Shown here in pieces: positions 1 to 8,697 of a stretch of 64,000 nt of DNA. The notes under the pieces are model-generated. The model searched no databases. It saw only the letters and a list, made by a program, of their open reading frames with translations, and had not been told where the DNA came from. This stretch comes from Candidatus Babeliales bacterium (GTDB taxonomy: Bacteria; Babelota; Babeliae; Babelales; Vermiphilaceae), in the NCBI GenBank assembly GCA_020049835.1, contig JAGVLK010000007.1, forward strand, positions 98,331 to 162,330, in the 5' to 3' direction. The position numbers and the translations under genes were made by a program. The first letter of the stretch is position 1, and every line of letters begins with the position of its first letter.

Positions 1-315
1 AATCATAAATTAATCAGCGACATGCACCATCTTGAACCGTTCGGTAATGAAAATCGTCAGCCAGCTTTTTATTTTAAAGATCTGGTTATGGTGCAGCAAC
101 CGCAACTACTTAAAGGCGCACATGTTAAATGTATGCTGTTTGCCGATGGGGTCGTAAAGCCTATTATCTTCTTTAATCGACCGGAGTTATATGTGGCGCT
201 GCAAGAGCATGGCGATAAACCGTTACATGTAGCAGCAAATATTAGTGAAAATCATTGGAATGGTAAAGTGTCGGTAGAACTTTCAGGAATTGATATAGCA
301 TTACCATGCGAGTAA
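1..315 (+). CDS. recJ: RecJ single-strand exonuclease, C-terminal fragment
   Basis: This is the end of a gene that begins before the window; the frame is open from base 1 and stops at 313-315. RecJ is a 5'-3' single-stranded-DNA exonuclease used in recombination and repair. The visible residues include LEPFGNENRQPAF, matching the LEPFGxGNPxPxF signature that opens the C-terminal OB-fold of RecJ proteins, followed by a beta-rich stretch of suitable length. The catalytic DHH domains lie outside the window, so activity cannot be judged. The stop overlaps the possible start of the next gene, which suggests co-transcription with cmk. Confidence 0.8.
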   Translation, partial: NHKLISDMHHLEPFGNENRQPAFYFKDLVMVQQPQLLKGAHVKCMLFADGVVKPIIFFNRPELYVALQEHGDKPLHVAANISENHWNGKVSVELSGIDIALPCE

Positions 316-992
316 AAACTATGCAGATTATAACAATCGATGGTCCGGTAGCAAGTGGCAAATCAACTATTGCACGTGCACTTGCACATAGTTTGGGCTT
401 TTATTATCTTTACTCGGGATTGTGGTATCGCGCATTGGCCTATGTGTGGTTGCGTGAACATACAGTCGCACAGATGAACGATGCAGACGTGATGCATTGG
501 ATGGCGCAGGCAACCTTGCAAGGAGTTGCGTATAGCGTGGATGCAGATGGTGCAGATCATATGCGTTTAGATGGCGTTGATATTACTTCTGAACTGCATA
601 CAGCTACCGTTGATGAAGCGGCATCACGTTTAAGTACCTTTATGCCGGTGCGCGCATGGATTAATAATAAAATGCATCAACTTGCGCATGAGCGTAATAT
701 TGTAGCTGACGGTCGCGATATGGGTTCTGATGTGTTTCCTCATGCATCGTTAAAAATTTTTCTTACTGCAGACATGAGCGTGCGTGCAGAACGTTGGCGT
801 GGCAAGCAGCGCAAGCAGGGCAACATCTATACATTAGAGCAAGCATGTGAACGCATTAAAGAGCGTGATGATCGTGATGCCGGTCGTGCACTTGCACCAT
901 TGCGCATTCCTGCCGATGCGCATGTAATCTATAACAATGGTAATGATCCGCATGCCGTAGTGCAAGAACTACGCAAGCTCTTTACTTTGTAA
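306..992 (+). CDS. cmk: Cytidylate kinase
   Basis: The enzyme transfers phosphate from ATP to CMP or dCMP in cytosolic pyrimidine nucleotide supply. The N-terminus carries the P-loop GPVASGKST, followed by the substrate-binding segment YYLYSGLWYRA (usually YxDTGAMYRA, so somewhat diverged), the GRDMGSDVFPHASLKIFLTA block and the ERDDRDAGRALAPL lid region, all in family order. At 228 residues the length is normal. The start at 306 overlaps the recJ stop; an in-frame ATG at 321 (MQIITIDGP) begins the protein just before the P-loop and is an equally good choice, since neither has a clear ribosome binding site. Confidence 0.93.
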   Translation: MRVKTMQIITIDGPVASGKSTIARALAHSLGFYYLYSGLWYRALAYVWLREHTVAQMNDADVMHWMAQATLQGVAYSVDADGADHMRLDGVDITSELHTATVDEAASRLSTFMPVRAWINNKMHQLAHERNIVADGRDMGSDVFPHASLKIFLTADMSVRAERWRGKQRKQGNIYTLEQACERIKERDDRDAGRALAPLRIPADAHVIYNNGNDPHAVVQELRKLFTL

Positions 993-1046
993 TAGTACCT
1001 TCGCTACACTCAATAAAAATTGGTGTCGCCTAAAAATGGGGGTAGT

Positions 1047-1436
1047 ATGCACAAAGCAAATATTATAGTTCATATACTTATGGGTTCAATACCATTCTTG
1101 CTCTCTGCTGCAGCACCAAAAACTATTGTGGTACATGGAGCGTCCGGCGTGCAACCGGTATATGGTGCACTGTATTACGTGCAATCACATTCAGCGCAAC
1201 GTGTTGGTCTTATTAAATTGCTCGATCGTGAACAGACATTTAATCTGCCGGTGGTGACCAGTAAATCACAACGATTTCTTATTGTTTCGCATAAACCAAG
1301 TTTATTAAAAGAGGTCTTTACGCAGCCATTTGCTACGCCGGGTGTTCTGTTGATTCCTGTACCGACGATGCTGCAGAATGAACAACCACCCATTACGTTA
1401 GATGCTGCGCAGCTTGAAGCATTGAGTGTACATTGA
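1047..1436 (+). CDS. Small exported protein, unknown function
   Basis: I do not recognise a family. The 129-residue product starts with a basic residue and a hydrophobic core (NIIVHILMGSIPFLLSAAA), a plausible Sec signal peptide with cleavage near the AAA. The rest is a small, probably beta-rich domain without cysteines. The ATG at 1047 was chosen because GGGGGT lies just before it; a TTG at 1020 would add nine residues before the signal peptide. It lies downstream of cmk in the same direction and faces the convergent gene at 1586-2635. Confidence 0.6.
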   Translation: MHKANIIVHILMGSIPFLLSAAAPKTIVVHGASGVQPVYGALYYVQSHSAQRVGLIKLLDREQTFNLPVVTSKSQRFLIVSHKPSLLKEVFTQPFATPGVLLIPVPTMLQNEQPPITLDAAQLEALSVH

Positions 1437-1465
1437 CACTACCCTACTACGCCAAGGCTTCGAAG

Positions 1466-1531
1466 GGTTATTCTACTCGCAATTTATCACCAGAGTTTAA
1501 AATCATAGGGTTCTTTTGCGAAGTAGAATAA
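1466..1531. repeat. Inverted repeat carrying the GCGAAGTAGAATAA motif
   Basis: TTATTCTACTCGCAA at about 1467-1481 is the near-complement of TTTTGCGAAGTAGAATAA at 1514-1531, so the spacer can form a long-looped stem. The right half recurs at 33816-33831 and 35526-35543, again between genes. It is most likely a small dispersed palindromic repeat. Confidence 0.6.
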
Positions 1532-1536
1532 AAAAT

Positions 1537-1556
1537 CCCCGCTGATGAAAGCGGGG
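1537..1556 (-). terminator. Rho-independent terminator
   Basis: CCCCGC (1537-1542) pairs with GCGGGG (1551-1556) around an 8-base loop. Read on the minus strand the stem is followed by ATTTTTTATT, so it suits the gene ending at 1586. A near-identical hairpin stands at 2805-2826. Confidence 0.75.
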
Positions 1557-1585
1557 AGTACTATTTCTGTTATTTTTTTTTATTT

Positions 1586-2635
1586 TTATGCAGCTGGATG
1601 TTGTGCGACTGGGAATGCTTGCGCAGCGTTAACACTTTGATGTTGTTTATATGCAAGCCATCCCATGCGTGCCAAAAGGGTACTACCGCTGATTAACGCA
1701 GCTGCTTTGACAAATCTTGATGATGCAAAGATCTCTTTGTGTTGTGCCAATAGTGTATAGAGTAGATAGCTGAGTTGACCGAATGCCATACCACGACTAA
1801 TTGAAGTAGGTATGGGTACTACAGAGCTCATTATGCTGGCGGCTGGTGTAAGTAGGTTGATAATACCAGTTTTATCGCTTTCATCCCATAGAGCCTCAGT
1901 ATAATTGTTGTTAGCCCGTTCTAATGCGCGAAATATGGTTATCTTTAGGTTGTCGCCAAATGCCATTCTGGGCCAAAGAGTTTCCTGCAGTGCGAAATGA
2001 GAAGATCCTATAATAGCAAGGGGAATGAGCATTTTAGTCAAAGTAGATGGGCTTTGGTAAATAATGGGTAAAGCATCGTATTCGTCAGAGGGTAACGTTG
2101 AACGTAAGTAAGGTAGCATGCTGTGTTCCATAAAAACATTGTATGCATATGCGCTTATAGCTGCACCAGCGGCACCGCCGGCAACCGTGTAACCCTGTTC
2201 CTCAATTAATCTACTACTTGAGCAATTAGGTATGGCTCGATAGGTTTTAAACGAATTTATCAAAATCGTATTAAAAGCGCCTTTTGCAAATGCGGCTGAG
2301 GTTTTTTCTGTAATTTTTGTGTAGTCAGCGCCGTTTTTAGTTGCATGCGTAGTATTTGTAAAAAAAGATGTACCTATATGCATGAAGGTATCGACAATAT
2401 CATTGGTTTCCCATCGGATATCTGTAGCATATTTGATGCCATTGCCACCGCGACTATCAATAAGCTTGGGAACCAAGAATCCGGCAGCAATACCGCTTGC
2501 AAACTGTATATCTTGAGCGATATGTCTTATAAGTGGGCGTTCATTGTTTATTAGATTTAGTTCAGCGGCAGCTGGATATAATGCGCTTTGCGTACATATT
2601 AAACTGAGTAAAAGTATATATATACGTGATTTCAT
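1586..2635 (-). CDS. Exported or membrane protein, unknown function
   Basis: I do not recognise a family. The 349-residue protein begins with a clear signal sequence (MKSRIYILLLSLICTQ, then SALYPAAAE) and contains several moderately hydrophobic Gly/Ala-rich segments, for example around GGAAGAAISAYAYNVF and near residues 210 and 320. It could therefore be an inner-membrane protein with a few helices or a helical exported protein. The start is well supported: GGAGG lies just upstream of the ATG on the minus strand. A terminator at 1537-1556 ends its transcript. Confidence 0.6.
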   Translation of the reverse strand: MKSRIYILLLSLICTQSALYPAAAELNLINNERPLIRHIAQDIQFASGIAAGFLVPKLIDSRGGNGIKYATDIRWETNDIVDTFMHIGTSFFTNTTHATKNGADYTKITEKTSAAFAKGAFNTILINSFKTYRAIPNCSSSRLIEEQGYTVAGGAAGAAISAYAYNVFMEHSMLPYLRSTLPSDEYDALPIIYQSPSTLTKMLIPLAIIGSSHFALQETLWPRMAFGDNLKITIFRALERANNNYTEALWDESDKTGIINLLTPAASIMSSVVPIPTSISRGMAFGQLSYLLYTLLAQHKEIFASSRFVKAAALISGSTLLARMGWLAYKQHQSVNAAQAFPVAQHPAA

Positions 2636-2804
2636 ACTTTAATCCTCCAAAACAATGAAAAACGGCTAAAAAACTTATTATCTTACCTCTTAATATATAC
2701 GAAATAATTAATATGTCAAGAATTCACAATTAGCCCTATATATCGGGATAATTGGCTCTTTTTGCATGATTATGCCCTTTGGGTCGGAAATTTGAGCAAA
2801 AAAA

Positions 2805-2826
2805 TCCCCGCCGATGAAGGCGGGGA
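2805..2826 (-). terminator. Rho-independent terminator
   Basis: TCCCCGCC (2805-2812) pairs with GGCGGGGA (2819-2826) around GATGAA, followed on the minus strand by a T run. It ends the small lipoprotein gene at 2857-3027 and separates it from the gene at 1586-2635. Confidence 0.8.
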
Positions 2827-2856
2827 ACCCAAAATCACATTCGTGATAAAACAGAT

Positions 2857-3027
2857 TTAGATCTTGCTGTTGTTTACAGACATATCTTCAACTGTTGCAT
2901 CCATTGCATCAACCATCTGCTCAGTTTTGTGGTTGCGATGTTTTTTGCTGGTCGGTTTGTTGTTTTTGCATGAAGGCAAAAAAGCAACCATGGCACAGGT
3001 AAATGTTAAAAGAAACAGCTTGTTCAT
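2857..3027 (-). CDS. Small lipoprotein (56 residues)
   Basis: A short open frame that simple length filters miss. It encodes MNKLFLLTFTCAMVAFLPSC, a signal peptide with Cys20 in a lipobox-like LPSC context, so the mature product would be a lipid-anchored peptide of about 36 residues, basic at first (KNNKPTSKKHRNHK) and acidic afterwards. GGAG lies seven bases before the ATG, and a strong terminator follows within 35 bases. A promoter-to-terminator unit of this size with a ribosome binding site and lipobox supports a real gene. It resembles the small lipoproteins that follow many envelope genes, but I cannot name a family. Confidence 0.72.
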   Translation of the reverse strand: MNKLFLLTFTCAMVAFLPSCKNNKPTSKKHRNHKTEQMVDAMDATVEDMSVNNSKI

Positions 3028-3113
3028 TATGATCTCCGGAGGTTTTGATTAAACAGGTTATACGCGACTTTTCCCTTTAGTTATACCTGCTTTTATTCTA
3101 CAATGCAAGAATG

Positions 3114-5540
3114 CTATGCAGACGACCCTTTGGTTTTCTTAACCGCTTTCTTTTGCGCTGCTTTTTTAAACGAAGCAATAGTAAACGCTTCAGCAATAAC
3201 TTCATCCATCGTACTTACAAAGACCAACTTCAAGTTATCAAGTGGTGTATCTTTAAGAATCTCTTGGATGTCATCATAATTTTCCTGCGGCAACAGCACC
3301 GTAGTAATATCATGCTGTTTTGCAGCAAGTAACTTTTCTTTAAGACCACCGACAGAAAGCACACGCCCTTGCAGGGTAATTTCACCCGTCATTGCCAAGT
3401 TCGGTTTAGTTGATTTTTCCGTTAATGCGGAAATCAATGCCGCGCACATAGTAATACCGGCAGAAGGGCCATCTTTTGGCGTTGCGCCTTCAGGAATATG
3501 CAAATGCAGATCGCGCGTGCTATAAAATGATTTTGGCAAACCAAGTTCTGCGCTGCGTGAGCGAATATAACTTAAAGCAGCATGCGCTGATTCTTGCATC
3601 ACTTCACCAAGTTGCCCGGTAAGTGTTAAACCACCTTTACCTGAAAGCACGGAAGCTTCAATTTCCAGCACGTCACCACCAAACTCTGTCCATGCAAGAC
3701 CGGTTACCAGACCGATGCGATCTTTACGGCTATTCAAACTTGTTTTTCTGAACTTAGAATAACCTAACCACTCTTGTATAAGTTCAGGAGTTACGGTTAC
3801 TGAACGCGTAGCTTCATCTTTAAGAAGCAGTTGAATTCCTTTACGCATTAATTTTGCAATAATACGCTCAAGTTGACGTACGCCCGCTTCTTTGGTGTAT
3901 TCATTAATGATCTTTTCAAGCAAAGGATCGGGTAGTTTAAATTGGCGAGCTGACAATCCATACTCTTTAAGATTTTTAGGGATCAAGAACTTGCGTGCAA
4001 TCTCTTTTTTCTCCGGTTCTGTATAACCGGATAAGGTGATGATTTCCATACGGTCAAACAGTGGATACGGAATGCCATCCATCATGTTTGCAGTTGCGAT
4101 AAACATCACTTTAGAAAGATCATAACCAACATCAAGGAAATGATCATAAAATTGCTTGTTTTGTTGCGGATCAAGCACTTCTAACAATGCTGATGCAGGG
4201 TCACCTTGCATATCGCGCGCCATTTTATCGATTTCATCAAGCAATATAACCGGATTAAGGGTTTTGGCTTTTTTCATTGCTTGGATAATTTTACCCGGTA
4301 AAGCACCGATATAGGTACGGCGGTGGCCTCTAATTTCCGCTTCATCTTTAATGCCGCCTAATGAAATGCGTACAAATTCACGCCCGGTACTTTGAGCGAT
4401 TGCTTGCGCAAGTGATGTTTTACCAACACCGGGAGGGCCCACAAGGCATATAACCGGTGAACGTTCAAGATTTTTGGAAAACTTTTTGGCAGCCAAGAAT
4501 TCAATAATACGATCTTTTGCTTTATGCAGACCTGCATGATTTTCATTCAAGATGCGCTCAGCTTGTTCTAAGCTAATAGTATCTTTGCTGGTTTTGCTCC
4601 ATGGCAATGATAAGATCCAATCGATATAAGTACGACTTACCACAGCTTCAGAAGACATTGGTGGCATCTGCTCCAAGCGACGGAGCTCTTTTTCCACCTT
4701 TTCTTTAGCTTCAGCTGAAAGACCGGCTTTTTTAGCTTTTTCATACAGCTCATTAATTTCTGAAGATTGATCTTCGCGCCCCAGTTCCTTTTGGATAGCT
4801 TTCATTTGTTCGGTCAAATAGTATTCACGCTGGCTTTTTTCCACCTGTGTTTGTACTTGACTGGTAATTTTTTGCTCAACATCCAAGAAGGCGATTTCGC
4901 GCTTTAAGAAGTTACACAGCTTGAGCATACGTTTTTTTAAGTTAGCTAATATAACGATGTCTTGGCGCTCTGCAATAGTTAAATTGAGGTGCATAGCGAT
5001 GGTATCGCTGATAAAATCCATGTCTTGAACGGTTTTTACCCGTGCAACCAGATCGGTAGGCATTTTATCGTGCAGGCGTGCATAATCAAGATAGAGCTTT
5101 TTTAGCTGTTTCCAGATAGCCTGTGCTTCGAGTTCATTTTTGATTGCGGGTGTCGGAATGTCTTTGTAATAGACATTCAGGAATGTAGGCTCGGTTTCAT
5201 CAGTTTTTTCAATAACTGCGCGGCACAACCCTTCAGCTAATATCTGTAGTGAGCCATTTTCCATGCGCGTAACCTGTAAAACAACAGCACGCGTACCACC
5301 CGGGTATACATCCTGAACGGTCGGACTTTCCACCTCGGCGTTTTTTTGCGTAGATATAAATACCATGCGATTAGCCTTTAAAGCGGCTTCAACAGCACGG
5401 ATAGATGATGCTCTGCCTACAATAATGGGGGTAATGCTTTTAGGCAAAAGCACAACATTTTTAAGGGGCAATAATGGCAATGTAGGGGGTAATTCAGCAT
5501 TAATTGCCTGTTCTATTGTGTATTCGTGGCTTTCAACCAT
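3114..5540 (-). CDS. lon: ATP-dependent protease Lon
   Basis: Lon degrades damaged and regulatory proteins in the cytosol as a hexamer. The 808-residue protein has the full family layout: an N-terminal substrate domain (LPLLPLKNVVLLPKSITPI near residue 18), a coiled region, an AAA+ module with Walker A GPPGVGKTSLAQ near residue 368 and Walker B PVILLDEIDK, and a C-terminal protease domain with the catalytic serine in PKDGPSAG near residue 692 and the lysine in GGLKEKLLAA. The Lys/Ala-rich tail (KKAAQKKAVKKTKG) is a poorly conserved extension. No neighbour shares its direction closely, so it is probably transcribed alone. Confidence 0.97.
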   Translation of the reverse strand: MVESHEYTIEQAINAELPPTLPLLPLKNVVLLPKSITPIIVGRASSIRAVEAALKANRMVFISTQKNAEVESPTVQDVYPGGTRAVVLQVTRMENGSLQILAEGLCRAVIEKTDETEPTFLNVYYKDIPTPAIKNELEAQAIWKQLKKLYLDYARLHDKMPTDLVARVKTVQDMDFISDTIAMHLNLTIAERQDIVILANLKKRMLKLCNFLKREIAFLDVEQKITSQVQTQVEKSQREYYLTEQMKAIQKELGREDQSSEINELYEKAKKAGLSAEAKEKVEKELRRLEQMPPMSSEAVVSRTYIDWILSLPWSKTSKDTISLEQAERILNENHAGLHKAKDRIIEFLAAKKFSKNLERSPVICLVGPPGVGKTSLAQAIAQSTGREFVRISLGGIKDEAEIRGHRRTYIGALPGKIIQAMKKAKTLNPVILLDEIDKMARDMQGDPASALLEVLDPQQNKQFYDHFLDVGYDLSKVMFIATANMMDGIPYPLFDRMEIITLSGYTEPEKKEIARKFLIPKNLKEYGLSARQFKLPDPLLEKIINEYTKEAGVRQLERIIAKLMRKGIQLLLKDEATRSVTVTPELIQEWLGYSKFRKTSLNSRKDRIGLVTGLAWTEFGGDVLEIEASVLSGKGGLTLTGQLGEVMQESAHAALSYIRSRSAELGLPKSFYSTRDLHLHIPEGATPKDGPSAGITMCAALISALTEKSTKPNLAMTGEITLQGRVLSVGGLKEKLLAAKQHDITTVLLPQENYDDIQEILKDTPLDNLKLVFVSTMDEVIAEAFTIASFKKAAQKKAVKKTKGSSA

Positions 5541-5726
5541 ATAGGATCCTCACTGAGCATGCGATGGAATGTTACTCTTTAACTACTGTACCAGTATAGC
5601 ATTTTTTTGGCGGTTGCGCATCCCCCCGGGGACTAAAACCATAAAGAGGCAGCCTAACTCTATTATCCCATTAAAACACTTCTATTTGAATTATTTGATT
5701 AAAATGTCATTTATTGCAAGCTTTTT

Positions 5727-5755
5727 TTTACAAGCGGGGTAACCTGTGCTACAAT
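5727..5755 (+). promoter_or_regulatory. Sigma70-type promoter for the ATP/ADP translocase
   Basis: TTTACA (5727-5732), a 17-base spacer and TACAAT (5750-5755) are close to the housekeeping consensus. The only downstream gene on this strand is the translocase, giving an untranslated leader of about 90 bases. The rest of the 290-base spacer shows no gene. Confidence 0.6.
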
Positions 5756-5849
5756 AATTCTGGTAGTAACCGAGAGTTCGCTAGAACCAACAGTTGAAAT
5801 GAAGCGATTCGGATGTAACTTTTAATTCATTATGATAGGGATTGATGTT

Positions 5850-7289
5850 ATGGAGTCACATGTTTCAACCGCGCTTGATACCCATGAAGTCGTAGAGCGT
5901 TACGAGCGTAAAAAGTTTATTCTACTTGGTGTCACCTTCTTTTTTGTGATAGCCGCTTATACCATTGTCCAAGCACTTAAAGATTCCATATTTGCGCATA
6001 TCGTAGGTGCCCAGTTCGTTAATGAAGCTCGTTATGGCTCCATGTTGGTGCTCACCAGCGCAATCCTTATTTACTCTCGTCTGGTTGATTCCTTGCGACG
6101 CTACTATCTTCTCTGTCTATATGCATTAGTTTATGCGGTAGGCTGCTTAGTGTTCGCCTATTACTTTGCAGACCCCCTTATCGGTATCGCTAATGAACAG
6201 GCTGATTATTCGCGTTGGTTTGGCTGGCTTTTCTACTTTTTTTCTGAAGGCTTTTCTCCGTTTGTGGTCAGTGTTTTCTGGGCGTTTGTAAACTCTATCA
6301 GCAGCCCACAAAATGCTAAAAAAAGATATGGTAACATTACTGCCTGCTCAAAAGTAGGTGGAGTGCTGAGTGCTTCATTGTGCCTTGGCATTTTGAGCCT
6401 TAAAAATGTGATGGGCCAAGCATACTTTTCAGATATAGTCGCTCACCAATTATTGCTCGTTTTCGCTGCTTTCTTTTTGTGTGCGATCCCTTGTTCAATT
6501 GTGTACCTAATGTACTCGGTGCCCGGACGTTTTTTGCATGGTTATGAGGCTGCATACAAAGCGGAAAAGGCACGTAAGGAACAGGGTAAAACTAAAACCG
6601 GTGTGCTTGAAGGTATCAGGCTTTTGGTTAAATATCCCTATGTAATGGGTATTTTTGGTATGGTGTTTTTCTATGAAGTCACCATGGTGGTTATCAGTTA
6701 CTTACGTCTGGTAGTAGCAAAAGAATGCTCAAATAGTATCTCCGATGTTACCAGCTTCCTGTTATATAACGTGCTGCTAACTCATGCGGTTGGCTTTGTA
6801 ATATCCTATTTCGGTACCCGTTCACTCCTGCAAAAGCTTGGCGAACGTCTCTGCTTATTGCTGATCCCACTTACCATTGGGGTGGTGCTGACGCTCTTTA
6901 TGTTCCAGAGCGCAAACCCAACATTAGTGGTATTTGCCTATGTGATGTTAAAGTCGGTAAATTATGCCTTTAGCTGGCCGGTCCGTGAAGGGTTATATAT
7001 CCCAACGGTCAAAGCTATTAAATTTAAATCGAAATCTTGGATCGATGCATTCGGTTCAAAATTTGCAAAATCTTCAGGTGCAACCTTTAATCTGTTTGCT
7101 CGCTGGCTTGGTCCGGCGCTCTTTGTCCCGGCGCATGGCTTGTTCTTTGTGACCGTAATTGGGTTCTGGACAGCAACGGCATGGCTCTTGGGCAAGCGCT
7201 TTGAGGATCTGGTAAAGCATAACTCCGTTGTGGGATATGAAGAGGATGGCGATGAGCATGATGGCAAGGAAGCAGTGACGCCAAAATAG
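5850..7289 (+). CDS. tlc: ATP/ADP translocase (Tlc/NTT family)
   Basis: Nucleotide transporters of this family exchange bacterial ADP for host ATP, or import nucleotides, across the inner membrane. They are found in obligate intracellular bacteria and plastids. The roughly 480-residue protein has about twelve hydrophobic segments. The first is followed by VQALKDSIFAHIVGAQF, which corresponds to the LKDTLVVTxxGAE region of the family, and by ILIYSRLVDSL, matching the conserved YSKLS loop. RYGNITACSKVGG matches a later conserved block. The ATG at 5850 is preferred because AGGG precedes it; an ATG at 5832 has no ribosome binding site. Substrate preference (ATP/ADP exchange or other nucleotides) cannot be read from the sequence. 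Confidence 0.9.
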   Translation: MESHVSTALDTHEVVERYERKKFILLGVTFFFVIAAYTIVQALKDSIFAHIVGAQFVNEARYGSMLVLTSAILIYSRLVDSLRRYYLLCLYALVYAVGCLVFAYYFADPLIGIANEQADYSRWFGWLFYFFSEGFSPFVVSVFWAFVNSISSPQNAKKRYGNITACSKVGGVLSASLCLGILSLKNVMGQAYFSDIVAHQLLLVFAAFFLCAIPCSIVYLMYSVPGRFLHGYEAAYKAEKARKEQGKTKTGVLEGIRLLVKYPYVMGIFGMVFFYEVTMVVISYLRLVVAKECSNSISDVTSFLLYNVLLTHAVGFVISYFGTRSLLQKLGERLCLLLIPLTIGVVLTLFMFQSANPTLVVFAYVMLKSVNYAFSWPVREGLYIPTVKAIKFKSKSWIDAFGSKFAKSSGATFNLFARWLGPALFVPAHGLFFVTVIGFWTATAWLLGKRFEDLVKHNSVVGYEEDGDEHDGKEAVTPK

Positions 7290-7448
7290 CTGCATTTACC
7301 TTGTGTTTGATAGAGATTTTGGTACAATTAAGACTATTGATATTCGTATAAACACTTGTTTTTTTGCTCAGGGTGGCCTCTTGATGCGTCAAAAAAGCGC
7401 ATACAAAGCCTAAAAAAACAACGGGTCGTAACCCTCAAGGAAAATTGT

Positions 7449-8342
7449 ATGATTTCATTGGAGAAACTGTTTTCAGCCGGCGTTCATTTTGGTCATCAAA
7501 AAAAACGTTGGTGCCCTAAAATGGCATGCTATATCTGGGGCCACAAGAACAATATTCATTTAATTGATATTGCAAAAACGGCGCAGCAACTTGAACGCGC
7601 ATCACAATTTTTAAAGCAACTTGCAGCTGATGGCAAGACTATTTTGTGGGTTGGTACTAAAAAACCGGCACAAGATATTATCAAGACTACCGGTACTGAA
7701 CTTGATATGCCATACGTTAACCATCGTTGGATTGGTGGTACGTTGAGCAACTTCCCACAAGTTAAAAAGTCAGTAACCAAATATTTGCACTTTAACGATG
7801 TTATTGAAAAAGCAGATAAGCATGCTCATTACACTAAAAAAGAGATGAGCACCATGACTAAATCTGCAGAAAAATTAGGCCGTAACGTTTCAGGTATCGT
7901 TGATTTAACCTGGCCGGTAGGCGCATTGGTTGTTGTTGACGTTATCAAAGAAGCTTCTGCAATTCGTGAAGCAGCTTCTATGGGTGTGCCGGTGGTAGCA
8001 CTTGTTGACACCAACGCAGATCCTAGCTTGATTACCTATGTAATTCCAAGCAACGATGATTCGCCTCGTGCAATCAAAGTTATTGTTGATTACTTAGCGC
8101 AAGCTGCAAAAGCGGGTGCTGTTGAATTTGAACAGCTTAAAGCTGATCAAAAGCAACAACGTGAAGCGCAGCGTGCAATGAAAGTAAAAGAAGAAATACA
8201 GCCTGATCTAGCGCGTATTCTTGATGAATCTGATGAAGAAGAGTCAGGTAAAAAGGCTAGTCCAAAAGGTGCTGAAAAGCGCGCGCCAAGAAGACCTATG
8301 ACACGCACAAGCGGTCCTAAGCGTTCTGGCGGCAGCAAATAA
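7449..8342 (+). CDS. rpsB: 30S ribosomal protein S2
   Basis: S2 binds the head/body junction of the small subunit together with S1. MISLEKLFSAGVHFGHQKKRW is the standard opening, and the later blocks VGTKKPAQD, NHRWIGGTLSNF and VDTNADPSLITYVIPSNDDS are all present. AAGGAAA lies seven bases before the ATG at 7449. About 60 charged residues extend the C-terminus (DESDEEESGKKASPKG, then Arg/Pro/Ser/Gly-rich), longer than in most bacteria. The usual partner tsf is not next door: it sits at 56421-57014 with pyrH and frr, so the common rpsB-tsf operon has been split. Confidence 0.97.
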   Translation: MISLEKLFSAGVHFGHQKKRWCPKMACYIWGHKNNIHLIDIAKTAQQLERASQFLKQLAADGKTILWVGTKKPAQDIIKTTGTELDMPYVNHRWIGGTLSNFPQVKKSVTKYLHFNDVIEKADKHAHYTKKEMSTMTKSAEKLGRNVSGIVDLTWPVGALVVVDVIKEASAIREAASMGVPVVALVDTNADPSLITYVIPSNDDSPRAIKVIVDYLAQAAKAGAVEFEQLKADQKQQREAQRAMKVKEEIQPDLARILDESDEEESGKKASPKGAEKRAPRRPMTRTSGPKRSGGSK

Positions 8343-8383
8343 GTTGAAATCACGCCGAAGCACGCAGTGCGAAGGCGGAAAAC

Positions 8384-8475
8384 GGAGAGGTGTCTGAGTG
8401 GTTGAAAGAGCATGATTGGAAATCATGTATGCTTCGAAAGAGGTATCGAGGGTTCGAATCCCTCTCTCTCCACCA
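8384..8475 (+). tRNA. tRNA-Ser (anticodon GGA)
   Basis: A 92-base class II tRNA. Acceptor GGAGAGG pairs with TCTCTCC, the anticodon loop TTGGAAA is held by CATGA/TCATG, a long variable arm follows, and the T-arm contains GGTTCGAATCC. CCA is encoded. It reads UCC/UCU serine codons and lies between rpsB and the SRP RNA on the same strand. Confidence 0.95.
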
Positions 8476-8502
8476 AGAGCTTTTGACGTTATCGAGTTGA
8501 AA

Positions 8503-8508
8503 TATAAT
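8503..8508 (+). promoter_or_regulatory. -10 element of the SRP RNA promoter
   Basis: A perfect TATAAT ends seven bases before the first paired base of the SRP RNA. The best -35 candidate, TTGACG at 8483-8488, is only 14 bases away, shorter than usual, so the upstream element is uncertain. Confidence 0.5.
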
Positions 8509-8514
8509 AGGTTT

Positions 8515-8606
8515 GGGAAGGAGCGTATAAAAACTATGCCCGTTAATCTGTCAGGTCCGGAAGGAAGCAGCAGCATGGGATTCGGTTTTGTATAGGCTCC
8601 TTTCCT
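8515..8606 (+). ncRNA. ffs: Signal recognition particle RNA (4.5S type)
   Basis: The apical domain motif GTCAGGTCCGGAAGGAAGCA, the Ffh-binding and tetraloop region of bacterial 4.5S RNA, is intact. The flanks GGGAAGGAGC (8515-8524) and GCTCCTTTCC (8596-8605) pair to close a single hairpin of about 92 bases, so this is the short form without an Alu domain. It guides Ffh-dependent insertion of membrane proteins. It stands directly upstream of dnaX, an arrangement seen in many bacteria. Confidence 0.95.
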
Positions 8607-8697
8607 ATATTTAATAAAAATGCTTCGCCTCATCGGTATTGCCCGCTGTGAGTTTTCAAAAAATGAGGTTTGGCATAGTTGGGTATTGGTACATTAG

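Noticed and set aside
8489..8502. Full sigma70 promoter for the SRP RNA using TTGACG
   Set aside because: The 14-base spacer is too short for a confident -35 call; only the -10 was kept.
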